A DNA stretch of 64,000 nt. It comes from Typha latifolia. Taxonomy: Eukaryota > Streptophyta > Magnoliopsida > Poales > Typhaceae. Shown here in pieces: positions 1 to 12,055 of this stretch. The stretch's first letter is position 1, and each line of letters opens with the position of its first letter. The stretch lies in the NCBI GenBank assembly GCA_019914945.1, contig CM034112.1, forward strand, positions 8,214,501-8,278,500, in the 5' to 3' direction. The position numbers and the translations under genes are program-made. Below the pieces are notes generated by a model. That model ran no database searches and had not been told where the DNA came from. It saw only the letters and a program-made list of their open reading frames with translations.

Positions 1-149
1 GGCTTCGCTTAGGCTACCTTAAAGGTTTGTGTTCAATCTGGACGAGTATATGAAACTAATTGATTTGATTTCTTTGCACAATCTGATCTTCTATATACCA
101 TGTGAACTATACATGTGATCAGGAAGTTAGGTATCGGCCACTCTTAGTT

Positions 150-661
150 AGTTAGTTGGTTAGCTTTATTTATTATTTTGAATTTTAAATAAATTGGATA
201 ATTTGCATGTGGATCCTATCCCCTTAGAATTTTTACTCCTATAAATAGGAGTAGACATGTGTTGATAATTATCTATTAATGAATCTGAGTTTAGGCATGC
301 TAATATTTTTGTCCTTATCTTTTATCGTAGTCGTTAGATCACATTTATCTTTCTAAGAGTTGATCATAGTCGTAGAAGCATTTCGATCTTTTAAACCCTA
401 GCCATCTTCCTCTTCTAGTAGCCACTATATCTTGTCGCCGTCCAGCACCACCCTTGGCTATCCGCTACCCTCCAACGACCATTGCAACGTCGAATATTTA
501 CTATTTTGCCATATATGACCTTGCTCAACTATTTTATTAATATCTTTTTATCTAGACGTCGGATTCTTATGAAACTAGATCTTTTAAAACATTAAATTTC
601 AAGGCCATCATATAAATTTTCATTTTTTTTTTATGTCTAGATCTGATTCATAATAGGAACA
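150..661 (+). mobile_element. LTR remnant, TGTTATGATCC...GGAACA family (5' truncated)
   Basis: This matches the more complete member at 35094-35655 from the TTAG-rich stretch onward. It includes the TATA-like CTATAAATAGGAG near 240 and the end TAATAGGAACA. The first ~60 bp of the LTR are replaced by array sequence (bases 1-149, which also start the units at 9547, 46491 and 56023). No coding sequence remains. Assignment to a Ty3-gypsy-like element is inferred from the 35094 copy. Confidence 0.5.
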
Positions 662-669
662 AATATTAT

Positions 670-2527
670 TGTCACATATTACGTGCTAACACGTTTGATC
701 ATGCCCAATAATAGAAATTATGATATACGAAATTTTACCGACCAATAAAATAAAATTAACATACACGACGTGCAATAATAATAGAAAAAAAAATGTATGC
801 TAATGCATAATATGAATATGATGATGCCATAAGGTAAGTTATGATATTCTTTATGCTATTCCTAGATTATAGAAGTTTCATTTGCCTAATCTGCTTTCTT
901 GATACTAGCTACCACTGAATCTTCCTCATAGGGTATAAAGTCCATCTCGATAAGAAAATAAGAAAAATATAAGCATAATCACCTAATACTGATTAATTAA
1001 ATACTCTACAGACATCCGCTATAGGCTTGGAGAGATCCATTTACGAATTCTCTTATATTTATTAATTAGGTTGAGCTAGCATAGTTGTACTAGCGCGTAA
1101 CAAGTTATTAAAAGTAATTTAAAATAATTTACCTCGAATTTTTGTTACACTAATTATTGTCGCTTAGGTAAATCACATAGACAATACTAAATTATTCTTC
1201 TGAATATAATTTTTCTATAGGAATCTGTATTAATTCTTTAACAGGAGCAATAAATGCAAATACAGTTAGATCATCAACTCATTTCCTAAAATTAAATTAA
1301 CCAAAGTATACTCGACCGTGCGAAATCCCAATTAGAGTTAGTTCCTATTATATGTTATTTGTAACAGTACTCTCAAACCACGATCTAATTAATTAAAATT
1401 AATTTATAAAATAATTAATATAGCAAACACTAGTATCTACTAAAAATAATTAATTAAAGCTCACGGTTGCAAACACTAAAAATAAATAAAAATCTTAATT
1501 AATTTTAAAAAATAATTAGAGGGTAATTACTTGGCCAGCACAAAACCAAAGACAAACCCACCAAAAAATTGGGCTAAAAGCCTATATTACCGGCAAAAGC
1601 CACTTGGGTTGGGTTGCACCCAGCCTAACCCAGAACATGAATGGGCCACAGCCAGCCCACCCCATCACATGGGTTAGGTCACACCCAGCTTGACCTCGAA
1701 GTCGAGCTGGGCCGTAGCCACCCTGAAACGGAGACACCCCACCCCTCCCTCTTTCCTCATCTCAACCGAAAGAAAGGAGGAGAGAAGGAAGGGTGGCTAT
1801 TGGTGGTCACCGTCGCCCACAACTAGGGCCAATAGGTCAATCGACATCCCACAAATGGAGGAAGGCACCCATGCTGCCTACCTTGTCAGTGGGGAAGGCA
1901 GCGACCACCCACTGACGACAAAAACCCAATCGGTAGGGGGGAGCTACCAGTGAACTCAACGATAGACAACCTAACTAATCCCATTAACACGCTCCCCACG
2001 ATAAGTAGAAGCTAGCCGAGGGGAACCACAACTGTCAAAGGTTGTCGGCGGTGAGAATCCACCTCACCTTGGCTGCCAACTAAGGCGAGAGGCCGCCCGA
2101 CGGCTCCGGCCACGAGGGCATCCACGCAAGGAGAGGAAGCTCACCGGATTGGCATGGCAAGGCATGAGGCCGCTAGCTAGCCAGATCATAGAGAGACTGA
2201 GAGGAGGACACACTAGCGGAAAGACTCAAAATTAATTAACTAATTGTAAATCAAACTCACCTCGAGAATGAGGGAGCTATGGCGCTTTGATCCATGGGGG
2301 CAGCACTTCCAGCAGCGCTTCGATGTGGCAGGAAGAAGAAAAAGGGAGATGAGCTGTGGGTGGGGAGAAGGAAAGAAAGAAGGAAAAAAAAAAGAAAAGA
2401 AGGAGAGCCAAAGAAGAAGAAAAGAGATAGGGGGAAGAGAGGAAAGCGGTGCATGTCCCGCATATGAGCTCTGCGCACGTGCAGGCACATGCGCAGCCCA
2501 AATTTATTTATTTATTTAGATGTTACA
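670..2527 (-). mobile_element. Long LTR-like block, minus strand (TGTAACA...TGTGACA)
   Basis: Read on the minus strand, this ~1.86 kb block starts TGTAACATC and ends TGTGACA, a typical LTR terminus pair. It has a GC-rich, pyrimidine-rich first kilobase (a long CT/CTT tract at 2340-2440) and an AT-rich remainder. Six copies of this family lie in the window, each directly after the GGAACA-ended LTR. The layout resembles the longer LTR at 15354. No open frame in it looks like a protein. No clear target duplication is visible, so the LTR call is inference. Confidence 0.42.
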
Positions 2528-3735
2528 GTAATTCTTAGTCATTAAACACTTATATGTTTATGAATTTCATAGTTAGTTTACTTAGTTCTCCTTATTTATA
2601 TTGGTGTAGGTCATAGTTAATTTATATAATTTTTAGCTTGTATTAGTTAGTAAATAACTTTTGCCACTAACAATTTCCAAAAGTGATGTAATAGTTTTTT
2701 TTAAAGAAAAAGACAAATTAATTCACACAATGTAATTAAAAATTAGTTTACATATTACATAAATATTTAAGAGAGAGCAAACATTTATTATTGTGTGCGC
2801 TCTTCTCGAGACAAAAAAATAAAGTGATGCTAGGTCCTCTGATTAGATCCCTATTTCTCTAAAGAGAATTTGAATGTGAACAAAATCTAAATATAAAAAT
2901 ATAGTTTAAATTAGCATTTCTTAGGTAAATCTATATCTCAAGTTGACTAACATTACGTAGTTTTAAGTAAGATTAGTATGATGAAAAAAATAATGTAAAT
3001 CATCTCGAAGCGAGATCCCTTGTTGATTATAGTAGTTTAAGAGGAGGTGACCGATCAAGAATTGAACTAGTGACTGCTCTACCGATAATCACGTGAGTTC
3101 AAAACCAACACGCCTAGTCATAAAATACTTTTTTCATTCATTTTAATTTAAAATTTTTGATTAACTTGTGCAAACATCACTTTATATTGTGTTGCATTTA
3201 TGTTACTTTTATAATCATGTTAAAATATAAAAACACAGTTATATAACAAGTTAAGTTAAAATTTTATAGTAATTAATGAGTTAATATGACAGAGATATTA
3301 AATTTGTCTCCCTACACCCATGATTCTTATTTAAAATATAAAAAATTTGTATATAACACCTGCTTTATAACGTAATTGTAATTATAGTTTACATCTTATA
3401 TTTTTATTATTTATAAATTGAACCCTATAATTTAGCAAATTTGTGTAAAAAAATACCTTTTCTTAAATTTGGACTAGCTGTGAGAATATTTCATTAAGTA
3501 GAGATATTTTTTTTAAATAACTTAAATTCTCTTAGTATGACTTGGTTGAGGATATTTTCATAATTTTCTTAGTATAGTTTATTTAACTAAAATATTTGGT
3601 TAAGTTAACTAACGATATAGTATTTTCTGTACATATTTGTTAAATTATATGACTCAATTAAATTATAAAAATATAAAGTATAAACCATAATTTTATTAAA
3701 AGATAGAGTTTATATGCAAAATACCTTTTTAATTA
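2528..3735. other. AT-rich region upstream of 7SL-1, with SINE-like stretch
   Basis: This AT-rich non-coding DNA is repeated before the other A-type 7SL genes. Around 3041-3122 the minus strand holds a tRNA-like stretch containing GTTCAATTC, which resembles a polymerase III B box. Diverged versions lie near 6485, 12372, 15125, 38290, 49540, 52960, 58862 and 61745. From about 3308 (CTACACCC...GATTCTTATTTA) it matches the flank after the LTR at 7811, so A and B units share this upstream region. Confidence 0.5.
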
Positions 3736-3777
3736 GTCCCACATCGGCTAATTTTTCTGATTTACTGGCTTTATATA
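3736..3777 (+). promoter_or_regulatory. Pol III snRNA-type promoter of 7SL-1 (USE + TATA)
   Basis: The upstream element GTCCCACATCG is at 3736-3746 and TATATA at 3772-3777, with 25 bp between them. In plants the ~24-25 bp spacing is typical of polymerase III (U6/U3/7SL), while polymerase II snRNA genes have about ten more. The TATA box starts 28 bp before the gene start. Confidence 0.85.
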
Positions 3778-3799
3778 ACACCTCTACACTTCCTTGATC

Positions 3800-4107
3800 G
3801 CCGAGCTCAGTAACGTTAGCTTGTAACCCATGTGGGGGCTTCAAGCGGCGTGGATCATCTGTCTCACTCGGCGAGTCGGGTCTGGATTAGCTCTTTAGCT
3901 GGCTCGCCCGTTCCAAGTTGTCGAGCAGGGTCACGTGACTTGGCCGAAGGCTCGGGCCACGTGTCCCCTAAAGAGGAGGGCACAGCGTGAGGCTGGCTTC
4001 ACAGAGCAGCGATCACCTCCCGCTCACAACAGTGGAAGGATAACGGGCCCATGCGACGCAGGCCCAATATTGTCTCAAAGAGTGGACTTCGATAAGACCG
4101 CCCCCCC
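3800..4107 (+). ncRNA. 7SL (SRP) RNA gene or pseudogene, copy 1
   Basis: 7SL RNA is the scaffold of the signal recognition particle, which targets ribosomes making secretory proteins to the ER. This copy shows the plant 5' Alu domain: GCCGAGCTC, the conserved TTGTAACCC, then GTGGGGGC. Further in is the S-domain block GGCTGGCTTCACAGAGCAG followed by CACCTCCCGCTCACAACAG, and the 3' part CCCAATAT...GACCGCC. A T-run (TTTTT C TTTTTTT) follows as terminator. It carries private changes not in the other copies (TGGATCATCTGTC, CTGGATTAGC, GAGCAGGG, TTGGCCGAAGG, GACGCAGG, CGATAAG) and CGTTAGC in place of CGTGAGC, so it is probably a decaying copy. The family call rests on remembered plant 7SL sequence plus promoter and terminator. 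Confidence 0.8.
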
Positions 4108-5599
4108 TTTTTCTTTTTTTCTACTGGGGGAATCCATTAAAATAAACTCTAAAAGTCTAAATGAAATAGAGTTTGCATTTTAAACTTGTCTCGTGCAGCC
4201 TATTGTTCTAGTAAAGAATCTATAATTAGTAACTATAAAATCTAAAGTTCCTATCTATAGAATCTAGATTCAGTATTTATGGAATCCAAATACAATATTT
4301 ATAAAATTATATAGATTGTATATCAAATGTTTTGCTACTATACATAATTATTTTAAAAAGTAATATCTATGAATTATATAGGTTCTATGTCAAAAATATA
4401 TCTTTTTTTAACACAAAAATATATATTGATATATCAAATGTAAGTATTATATATCAAATACTTTTTTTAACATTTAAGTATTATATATCAAAATAAAAAT
4501 TTATTATTATTTAACTGAGATGTGAAAAAGAAAGAGACAAAAGAGAGTTTGGTAAAGAACTCTTTGTTATAGTTGAAAAAAAAAAAATGGAATACAATTA
4601 TGTTGTTGAATATATAGTATATATTTTCTCACTTTATACTTATGCCCATCTTCTCTAAAGCACCTACTCTCTCCTAATGAATATAAAATTAAAAAAAAAC
4701 AAAGAATATTTAATGTTGCATGTGACGGTGACTTCTCCACTAAAATAGGTTCGTGTTACAGTCATTTAACAAAAAAAAAATTAAATAAAATCGTAAAATA
4801 AAATTAAAATAATTAAGGGTACAAAAATGTAAGTTATATTAGTTTATGGTACAAATCTCTCCTTATTTTTTTATTACTAGCTCTATATTTACTGAAAAAT
4901 TAAAAACAACTATTTTCCAATCGAGTTCTTTTACTCGTTTGATGTAATAAACTTGCATCATTAATACTTAGATAATTATTTTGTTCAGAATAAAAGAAGG
5001 CATCCGTAACCTATTAGTCAAGGAATCTAATCATAATTTGCAGCTACATAAAATAATCAAAAAGTAATCAAACCGAAAAAAGAAATATAGGAAGTTTTCT
5101 AGGAGTGATTAATTTGTAAAGGAAATTAATAAGAAATATTGATTTCTTTCTTAAATAAGACTTATTTATAACTTATTGTTGCACACTAATATCACAGTGC
5201 TTAAAATAATATTTGATAAATAAATTTAATAATTAACTATTTTTGTGAAGAAGACTGTCTTCGTTTCGCAAACACTTACGTGATAGATTAATTCTCAAAC
5301 GCAAGTGTGTCAATAGTGGTAGATATCGACGAATAATTCATGTGGATTATCCTCAACTGTAGTACAAGAAGTTAGATATGCTTACAATCTTTCATCACTC
5401 ACTGATGGAACATAAATTTCATAAGATAATTAGAAAACACTCTAAGTTGAGATTTGAATTTTTTTAAATACTCACCTGGATGGATGACTCAGCCTCTAGC
5501 TTTGGATTCCTAAAATAAAGATAAGATATATCTTGAATTCGTAGAAGGACAAATCCTGTGAGGAAACTTCAAGTTTCAAACATAGTTAAAACTTATTTA
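4108..5599. other. AT-rich spacer after 7SL-1
   Basis: This non-coding spacer begins after the T-run with a stretch found after most 7SL copies (AATAGAGTTTGCATTTTAAACTTG). Its partner is 50613-52090. I see no gene or element ends in it, only short A and T runs and AT-rich short repeats around 4320-4500. Confidence 0.7.
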
Positions 5600-6987
5600 T
5601 GCTGCTCTAGTACCGCCAATACGGGCTCCACTTAGACTACCTTAAATTTTTGTGTTCAATCTGGACGAGTATACGAAATATTATTTATTAAATTTAATTT
5701 TACACCAATTGATTTGATTTGTTCAAACAATTTGATCTTCTCTATACCATGTGACTTAATCATGTATGTAAACCTCGAACAGATAGAGGCTGCTATGGTA
5801 ATAATAGATAAGTGGGAGAAGTTAAATATGAAAAAGACAACTAGGAGAAAGAGAGATAGAGATAGAATAAAATAGTTCATTTAATAATACAATAGATCCA
5901 TAGGTCCTTATTTATTAAAAAGAAAATAAGGAGTCATAAGGTAATTTAAACAAAATAAGCAACAAAGTAAGAAACTTATCCAATGAGCTTTTGTATCTTC
6001 TTCATATTAGATTCCAATTTCATGTAAGATAAAATTTGAATATAAACAAAAAATTTGAATATGAAAAATCTAGATCATGACGTTACCAAACTAATCTCTC
6101 TATTTCAAATTTTTGGGACTTCATTCGAATATTTTATGATAATTTTTCTAAAGCTATGCAGACTATAAAATTCTTGTAAATTGGGGCTTAGGCTATAGTT
6201 CGAACCCACATCGTTTCTTTAGACTTTTCAGTAAGATGAGAATACCCATAGACCATTGACATCCATATATGTTCCTTGATGGACTTTAAAAGCACCCACA
6301 TTTTAGCTATTAAATAAGGATAGTTAGAACTACTAAGAAGAGGAGGTCTAATAGTAGACTAGCATTCCCTAAGTAAATTGATATCTCACGGTAGATCCGA
6401 AGTTACCTAATTTTTAGTAAGATTAGTATGATGAGAAAAAAAAATATAAATCATTTTGAAGCAACACTCCTTCTTGGTTACATAAGTTTAAGAGGAGGCG
6501 ACAAATAAAGGATTGAGCTAATCTCTCCTCTCATGACGACCATGTCGAATTCGAAGCGACACGCCTTGTGATCGATCTATCATGACATGTCATGAGATAT
6601 TTTTTTATCCTTTTTAATAAAAATTTAGGATTTTACATAACTATCGCCGAAAACTTTCTAAACATAATAATTGCCACCGAAATTATGCTTACTCAAAAAT
6701 ATCATTATATTAGTTAAATCTAACTAATAATAAATAAAAAATTAAATTAGATCTAAAACTAGCCCTTGCATAAATTATTAAAAATAGTTTAAAAATTGCC
6801 AACACAAAAGCAATTGGAAAATGTTTTACACTCTAAACTTGGGGGGTGTTAAAAAAATTAAATTTGAATTGGGATAGAAAAACTTAATTGGCATAGAAAA
6901 GCTGAGAATTCTTCATTTAGAGAAAATGAATTAAGAATTAAAATTTAAAAATCAAAACCGAGTTGGAGATGGAGATTTGAATATTAA
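5600..6987. other. B-type unit body, AT-rich
   Basis: It starts with a diverged form of the unit start (GGACGAGTATACGAAATATT near 5660), showing that B units share ancestry with A units. It is non-coding. A SINE-like tRNA-related stretch lies near 6485-6580 on the minus strand. The segment 6768-6990 is the same sequence that resumes at 28979 after the long-LTR insertion in the next B unit. Confidence 0.6.
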
Positions 6988-7188
6988 TCAAACTATAAAA
7001 ATCAAACTCACATTGGTGAGCAAAAATCTCAATATTTGTGCCATAAGTGCTAGCGTTTGCGTCAAATCAGGCAGGCTTTCTGCCATCCTCAAAAACTGAG
7101 CGGATGGAGATCTTGATATAGCCACGTGGTCCGTCTCCACGCCTTGATCACTTACTTGCTTAGTCGCCTTGGATATTGTGGTAGCCAT
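6988..7188 (-). pseudogene. Start of a gag gene behind a degenerate primer site (truncated)
   Basis: Reading on the minus strand away from the LTR at 7220-7811, the LTR end CGTAACA is followed by AGCATTAGAGCC, a degenerate version of the tRNA-iMet primer site TGGTATCAGAGCC with transitions only. About 30 bp later an ATG opens a 66-codon frame (MATTISKATKQVSDQG...) that then runs into AT-rich non-coding DNA. Position and order are those of gag in an LTR retrotransposon. The sequence itself carries no recognised domain. The same start appears at 53653 and, fused to pol, near 44463. Confidence 0.5.
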
Positions 7189-7219
7189 AGTAGTCCGGAA
7201 AGTTGGCTCTAATGCTAGT

Positions 7220-7811
7220 TGTTACGAATCGACCTAATCCGTTCCGCAACGCTTTTGAAACTTAGATCCTAGCATCCATATAGCCATTGGATCCAAGTTT
7301 CTTGGTGTGAAGGGGGAGAACTTGTTGTGGAAGAGAGTGGTTAGAAGTTTGAAGAGGCCGACCAAAGACATGAGCAGTAGAAGACTGGAGATGGGAGAGG
7401 GTGCCCCAATGGCTAAAGTCAAGAGAGAAGGAGATAATGCTAAAGCTAATTCCAATAACAAGATGATCTCCCAATTAGGATTTCCTCTAAATATATATAG
7501 AGGCTCACCCTAAGAACTCCTTAATTAACATAAAAACACTCCAAACAACCCTAATAATCCCTAACTAAACCCACACTTTCGACGTAGTGCGTTCGAACGC
7601 GCTCGATTACGTTCGAACGCGGAATTTTCGTTCTCTGTCGATGCGAACGTGATGCAGGCGTTCGAATGGCCGAGTTCGAATGCGGTCCTTGCGTTCGAAC
7701 GCACCCCAGCAAAAATTGATTTTATTACTTCTACTTACTCAACTAGATAAATAAGCTTATTCCCATGAACCTAATGTCACGTGTGAAGCCAAAATGGATC
7801 GAATCGTATCA
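7220..7811 (-). mobile_element. LTR, minus strand (TGATACGA...CGTAACA family)
   Basis: This 592 bp LTR has TG...CA ends, with a primer-site remnant directly beyond its 3' end. On the minus strand a cluster of five TTCGAA cores lies at about 7595-7710, followed by the TATA region (CTCTATATATATTTAGAGG, near 7485-7503). The same family occurs at 53685-54276 (also 592 bp), 44495-45168, and on the + strand at 33419 and 59828. No second LTR is seen for this copy, so the element is truncated. Confidence 0.72.
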
Positions 7812-8254
7812 CTCTACACCCTTGATTCTTATTTACAATATAAAAAAATTTGTACATAACACCCTGCTTTATAACATAACTACAGTTTACATCTTATATT
7901 TTTATTATGCATAAATTGAACCATATAATTTAGCGAATATGTGCAAAAAAATACCTTGTGTTAAATTTAAACTAGCTATGAGAATATTTCATTAAGTATA
8001 GATAATTTTTAAATAACTTAAATGCTCTTAGTATGACTTGGTTGGGGGTATTTTCATAATTTTTTTTTTCATATAATTACTTTAACTAAAAGATTTGGTT
8101 AAGTTTAACTAACAATATAGTATTTTCTGTACATATTCGTTAAATTATAAGGCTCAATTAAATCGTAAAAGAATAGGGTATAAACTATAATTTTATTAAA
8201 AGATAGAGTTTATATGCAAATTTCCAAAAAAATATGGGTGGTTACGAATCCTTA
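7812..8254. other. Shared upstream region of 7SL-2
   Basis: AT-rich DNA homologous to 3308-3735. It lacks coding features. It ends with the GGGTGGTTACGAATCC stretch next to the 7SL promoter, which is found in several units. Confidence 0.6.
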
Positions 8255-8296
8255 GTCCCACATCGGCCAATTTTTCTATTTTGCTGGCCTTATATA
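8255..8296 (+). promoter_or_regulatory. Pol III snRNA-type promoter of 7SL-2
   Basis: GTCCCACATCG is at 8255-8265 and TATATA at 8291-8296, 25 bp apart. TATA starts 28 bp before the gene. Confidence 0.85.
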
Positions 8297-8318
8297 GGGC
8301 CTCTACACTTCCTCGATC

Positions 8319-8622
8319 GCCGAGCTCAGTAACGTGAGCTTATGACCCATGTGGGGGCTTCAAGCGGCGTGGATGATCTGCCTCACTCGGCGAGGCGGGT
8401 CTGGGTTCGCTCTTTAGCTGGCTCGCCCGTTCCAAGTTGTCGAGCTGGGTCACGTGACTTGGGCGAAGGCTCAGGCCACGTGTCCCCTAAAGAGGAGGGC
8501 ACAGCGTGAGGCTGGCTTCACAGAGCAGCGATCACCTCCCGCTCACAACAGTGGAAGGATAACGGGCCCATGCGACCCAGGCCCAATATGTCTCAAAGAG
8601 TGGACTTCGATCAGACCGCCCC
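8319..8622 (+). ncRNA. 7SL (SRP) RNA gene or pseudogene, copy 2
   Basis: The 304 nt copy has GCCGAGCTCAGTAACGTGAGC at its start and the full S-domain block, ending in GACCGCCCC and ten T residues (8623-8632). The Alu-domain motif reads TTATGACCC instead of the TTGTAACCC of most copies. That UGUAA-type loop is the part of the Alu domain that contacts SRP9/14 in known SRP, so this copy and its duplicate 7SL-8 may be impaired. The rest of the sequence is close to the array consensus. Confidence 0.82.
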
Positions 8623-9546
8623 TTTTTTTTTTATCTACTGGTGGAATCCAATAAAATAAATTCTAAAAGTCTAAATGAAATAGAGTTTGCATTTTAAACT
8701 TGTGTCGTGCACCCTATTGTTCTAGTAAAGAATCTATAATTAGTAACTATAAAATCTAAAGTTTGTATCTATAGAATCTAAATTCAGTATTTATGGTACA
8801 AATCAGCCCTTATGTTTTGGATTACTAGTTCTACATTTACTGAAAAATAAAAAACAATTATTTTCCAATCGAGTTCTTTTACTGTTTGATGCAATAAACT
8901 TCCATCGTTAATATTTAGATAGTTATTTTATTCAGAATAAGGCAAGCAACTTATTAGTCAAGGAATCTAATCCTAATCAAAACGGAAAAAGAAATATAAA
9001 AAGTTTTCTAGGAGTGATTAATTTGTAAAAAAAATTAACAAGAAATATTGATTTCTTTCTAAATAAGACTTATTTATAACTCATTGTTGCACACTAATAT
9101 CACAGTGCTTAAATATTATTTGAGAAATAAATTTAATAATTAGCTATTTTTGTGAAGAAGATTATCTCTATTTCACAAGAACTTAAGTGACAAATCAATT
9201 CTCAAATGCAAATGTGTCAATAGTGGTAGATGTCGACGAATATTTCAGTTCCTTTTAATACATGTGGATTATCCTTAACTGTAGTACAAAAAGTTGGATA
9301 TGCATATAATCTTTTATTACTCAGTGATGGAACATAAAGTCTATAAGGTAATTAGAAAACGCTCTAAGTTGAGGTTTGAAATTTTTTTAAATTCTCATTT
9401 GGATGGATGACTCACCGTCTAGGTTTGGATTCCTAAAGTAAAGATTAGAAATATCTTGAATTCATAGAAGGACAAATCTTGTAAGGAAACTTCAAGTTTC
9501 AAATATAGTCAAAACTTATCTTTGTTGCTCTAATACTGTCGATATG
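8623..9546. other. AT-rich spacer after 7SL-2
   Basis: Non-coding. It begins with the ten-T terminator run and GGTGGAATCCAATAAAATAAA, the B-type form of the 3' flank. It is repeated after 7SL-8 (55094-56022) and, shortened, after 7SL-6. Confidence 0.65.
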
Positions 9547-9689
9547 GGCTTCGCTTAGGCTACCTTAAAGGTTTGTATTCAATCTGGACGAGTATATGAA
9601 ACTAATTGATTTGATTTCTTTGCACAATCTGATCTTCTATATACCATGTGAACTATACATGTGATCAAGAAGTTACGTATCGGCCACTC

Positions 9690-10203
9690 TTAGTTAGTTA
9701 GTTAGTTATTTTGAATTTTAAATAAATTGGATAATTCGAATTTGGATCCATCCCCTTGGAATTTTTACTCTTATAAATAGAAGTAGACATGTGTTGATAA
9801 TTATCTATTAATGAATCTGAGTTTAGGCATGCTAATATTTTTGTCCTTATCTTTTATCATAGTTGTAAGATCGTCTTTATCTTTCTAAGAGTTGATCATA
9901 GTCGTAGAAGCATTTTGATCTTTTAAACCCTAGCTATCTTTCTCCTCTAGTAGCCACTATATCTTATCGTCGTCCAGCACCACCCTTGGCTATCCGCCAC
10001 CCTCCAACGACCAGCGACCAGTGCGACATCGAATATTTATTATTTTGCCATATATGACATTGCTCAACTATTTTATTAATATCTTTTCACCTAGAAGTAG
10101 GATTCTTATGAAACTAGATCTATTAGAACCTTAACTTTCAAAGCTGCCTCTATATAAATTTTCACAATTTTCTTACGTCTAGATCTAATTCATAATAGGA
10201 ACA
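9690..10203 (+). mobile_element. LTR remnant, GGAACA-ended family
   Basis: Second array copy of the LTR remnant at 150-661, with a TATA-like TTATAAATAGAAG near 9771 and the end ATAATAGGAACA. It is 5' truncated like copy 1 and lacks part of the TTAG/TTTATT stretch. Confidence 0.5.
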
Positions 10204-10211
10204 AACATTAT

Positions 10212-12055
10212 TATCACATATTATGTGCTAACACGTATGATCATGCCCAATAATAGAAATTATGATATACGAAATTTTACCGACCAACAAAATAAAATTA
10301 ACATACACGACATGCAATAATAATAGTAAAAAAAATGTATGCTAATGCATGATATGAATGTGATGATGCCATAAGGTAACTTATGACATTCTTTACGCTA
10401 TTCCTAGATTATAGAAGTTTCATTTGCCTAATCTGCTTTCTTGATACTAGCTAGCACTGAATCTTCCTCATAGGGTCCAAAGTCCATCTCGATAAGAAAA
10501 TAAGAAAAATATAAGCACAATCACATAATACTAATTAATTAAATACCCTACAGACATCCGCTATAAGCTTGGAGAGATCCATTTAAGAATTCTCCTATAT
10601 TTATTAATTAGGTTGAGCTAGCATAGCTGTACTACCGCCTAACACGTTATTAAAAGTAATTTAAAATAATTTATCTCAAATTTTTGTTACACTAATTATT
10701 GTCGCTTAGGTAAATCACACAGGCAATACTAAATTATTCTTCTTAATATAATTTTTCTATTGGAATCTGTATTATTCTTTGATAGGAGCAATAAATACAG
10801 ATACACTTAGATCATCAACTCATTTCCTAAAATTAATTTAACCAAAGTATACTCAACTGCACGAAATCCCAATTAGAGTTAGTTCTTATTATATGTTATT
10901 TGTAACAGTACACTCAAACCACGATCTAATTAATTAAAATTAATTTATAAAATAATTAATATAGCAAACACTAGTATCTACTAAAAATAATTAATTAAGG
11001 CTCACACTTGCCAACACTAAAAATAAATAAAAAACCTTAATTAATTTTTAAAAAATAATTCGAGGGTAATTACTTGGCCAGCACAAAACCCACCAAAAAA
11101 ATTGGGCTAAAAGCTTATATTACCGGCAAAAGCCACTTGGGTTGGGCTGCACCCAGCCTAACCCAGAACATGAATGGGCCATAGCCAGCCCACCCCATCA
11201 CATGGGTTAGGTCACACCCAGCTTGACCTCGAAGTCGAGCTGGGCCGCAGCCACCTTGAAACGGAGACACCCCACCCCTCCCTCTTTCCTCATCTCAACC
11301 GAAAGAAAGGAGGAGAGAAGGAATGGTGGATATTGGTGGTCACCGTCGCCCACAACTAGGGCCAATAGGTCGATCGACATCCCACAAACGGAGGAAGGCA
11401 CCCATGCTGCCTACCTTGTCAGTGGGGAAGGCAGCGACCACCCACTGACGACAAAAACCCAATCGGTAGGGGGGAGCTACCAGTGAACTCAACGGTAGAC
11501 AACCCAACTAATCCTATTAACAAGCTCCCCACGATAAGTAGAAGCTAGCCGAGGGGAACCACAACTGTCAAAGGTTGTCGGCGGTGAGAATCCACCTCAC
11601 CTTGGCTGCCAACTAAGGCGAGAGGCCGCCCGACGGCTCCGGCCACGAGGGCATCCACGCAAGGAGAGGAAGCTCACCGGATTGGCATGGCAAGGCATGA
11701 GGCCGCTAGCTAGCCAGATCATAGAGAGACCGAGAGGAGGACACACTAGCGGAAAGACTCAAAATTAATTAACTAATTGTAAATCAAACTCACCTCGAGA
11801 ATGAGGGAGCTATGGCGCTTTGATCCATGGGGGCAGCACTTCCAGCAGCGCTTCGATGTGGCAGGAAGAAGAAAAAGTGAGATGAGCTGTGGGTGGGGAG
11901 AAGGAAAGAAAGAAAGAAAAAAAAGAAAAGGAGAGCCAAAGAAGAAGAAAAGAGATAGGGGGAAGAGAGGAAAGCGGTGCATGTCCCGCATATGAGCTCT
12001 GCGCACGTGCAGGCACATGCGCAGCCCAAATTTATTTATTTATTTAGATGTTGCA
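10212..12055 (-). mobile_element. Long LTR-like block, minus strand, copy 2
   Basis: Same family as 670-2527. The + strand left end reads TATCACATATTATG and the right end TGTTGCA, so both terminal motifs carry transitions. The pyrimidine-rich part (plus-strand purines) is at about 11870-11975. Confidence 0.42.

Noticed and set aside
2240..2519. Frames over the purine-rich tract (and at 11773, 37333, 41985, 48744, 58268)
   Set aside because: Low-complexity translation of a polypurine/polypyrimidine stretch inside the LTR-like block; not conserved in frame.
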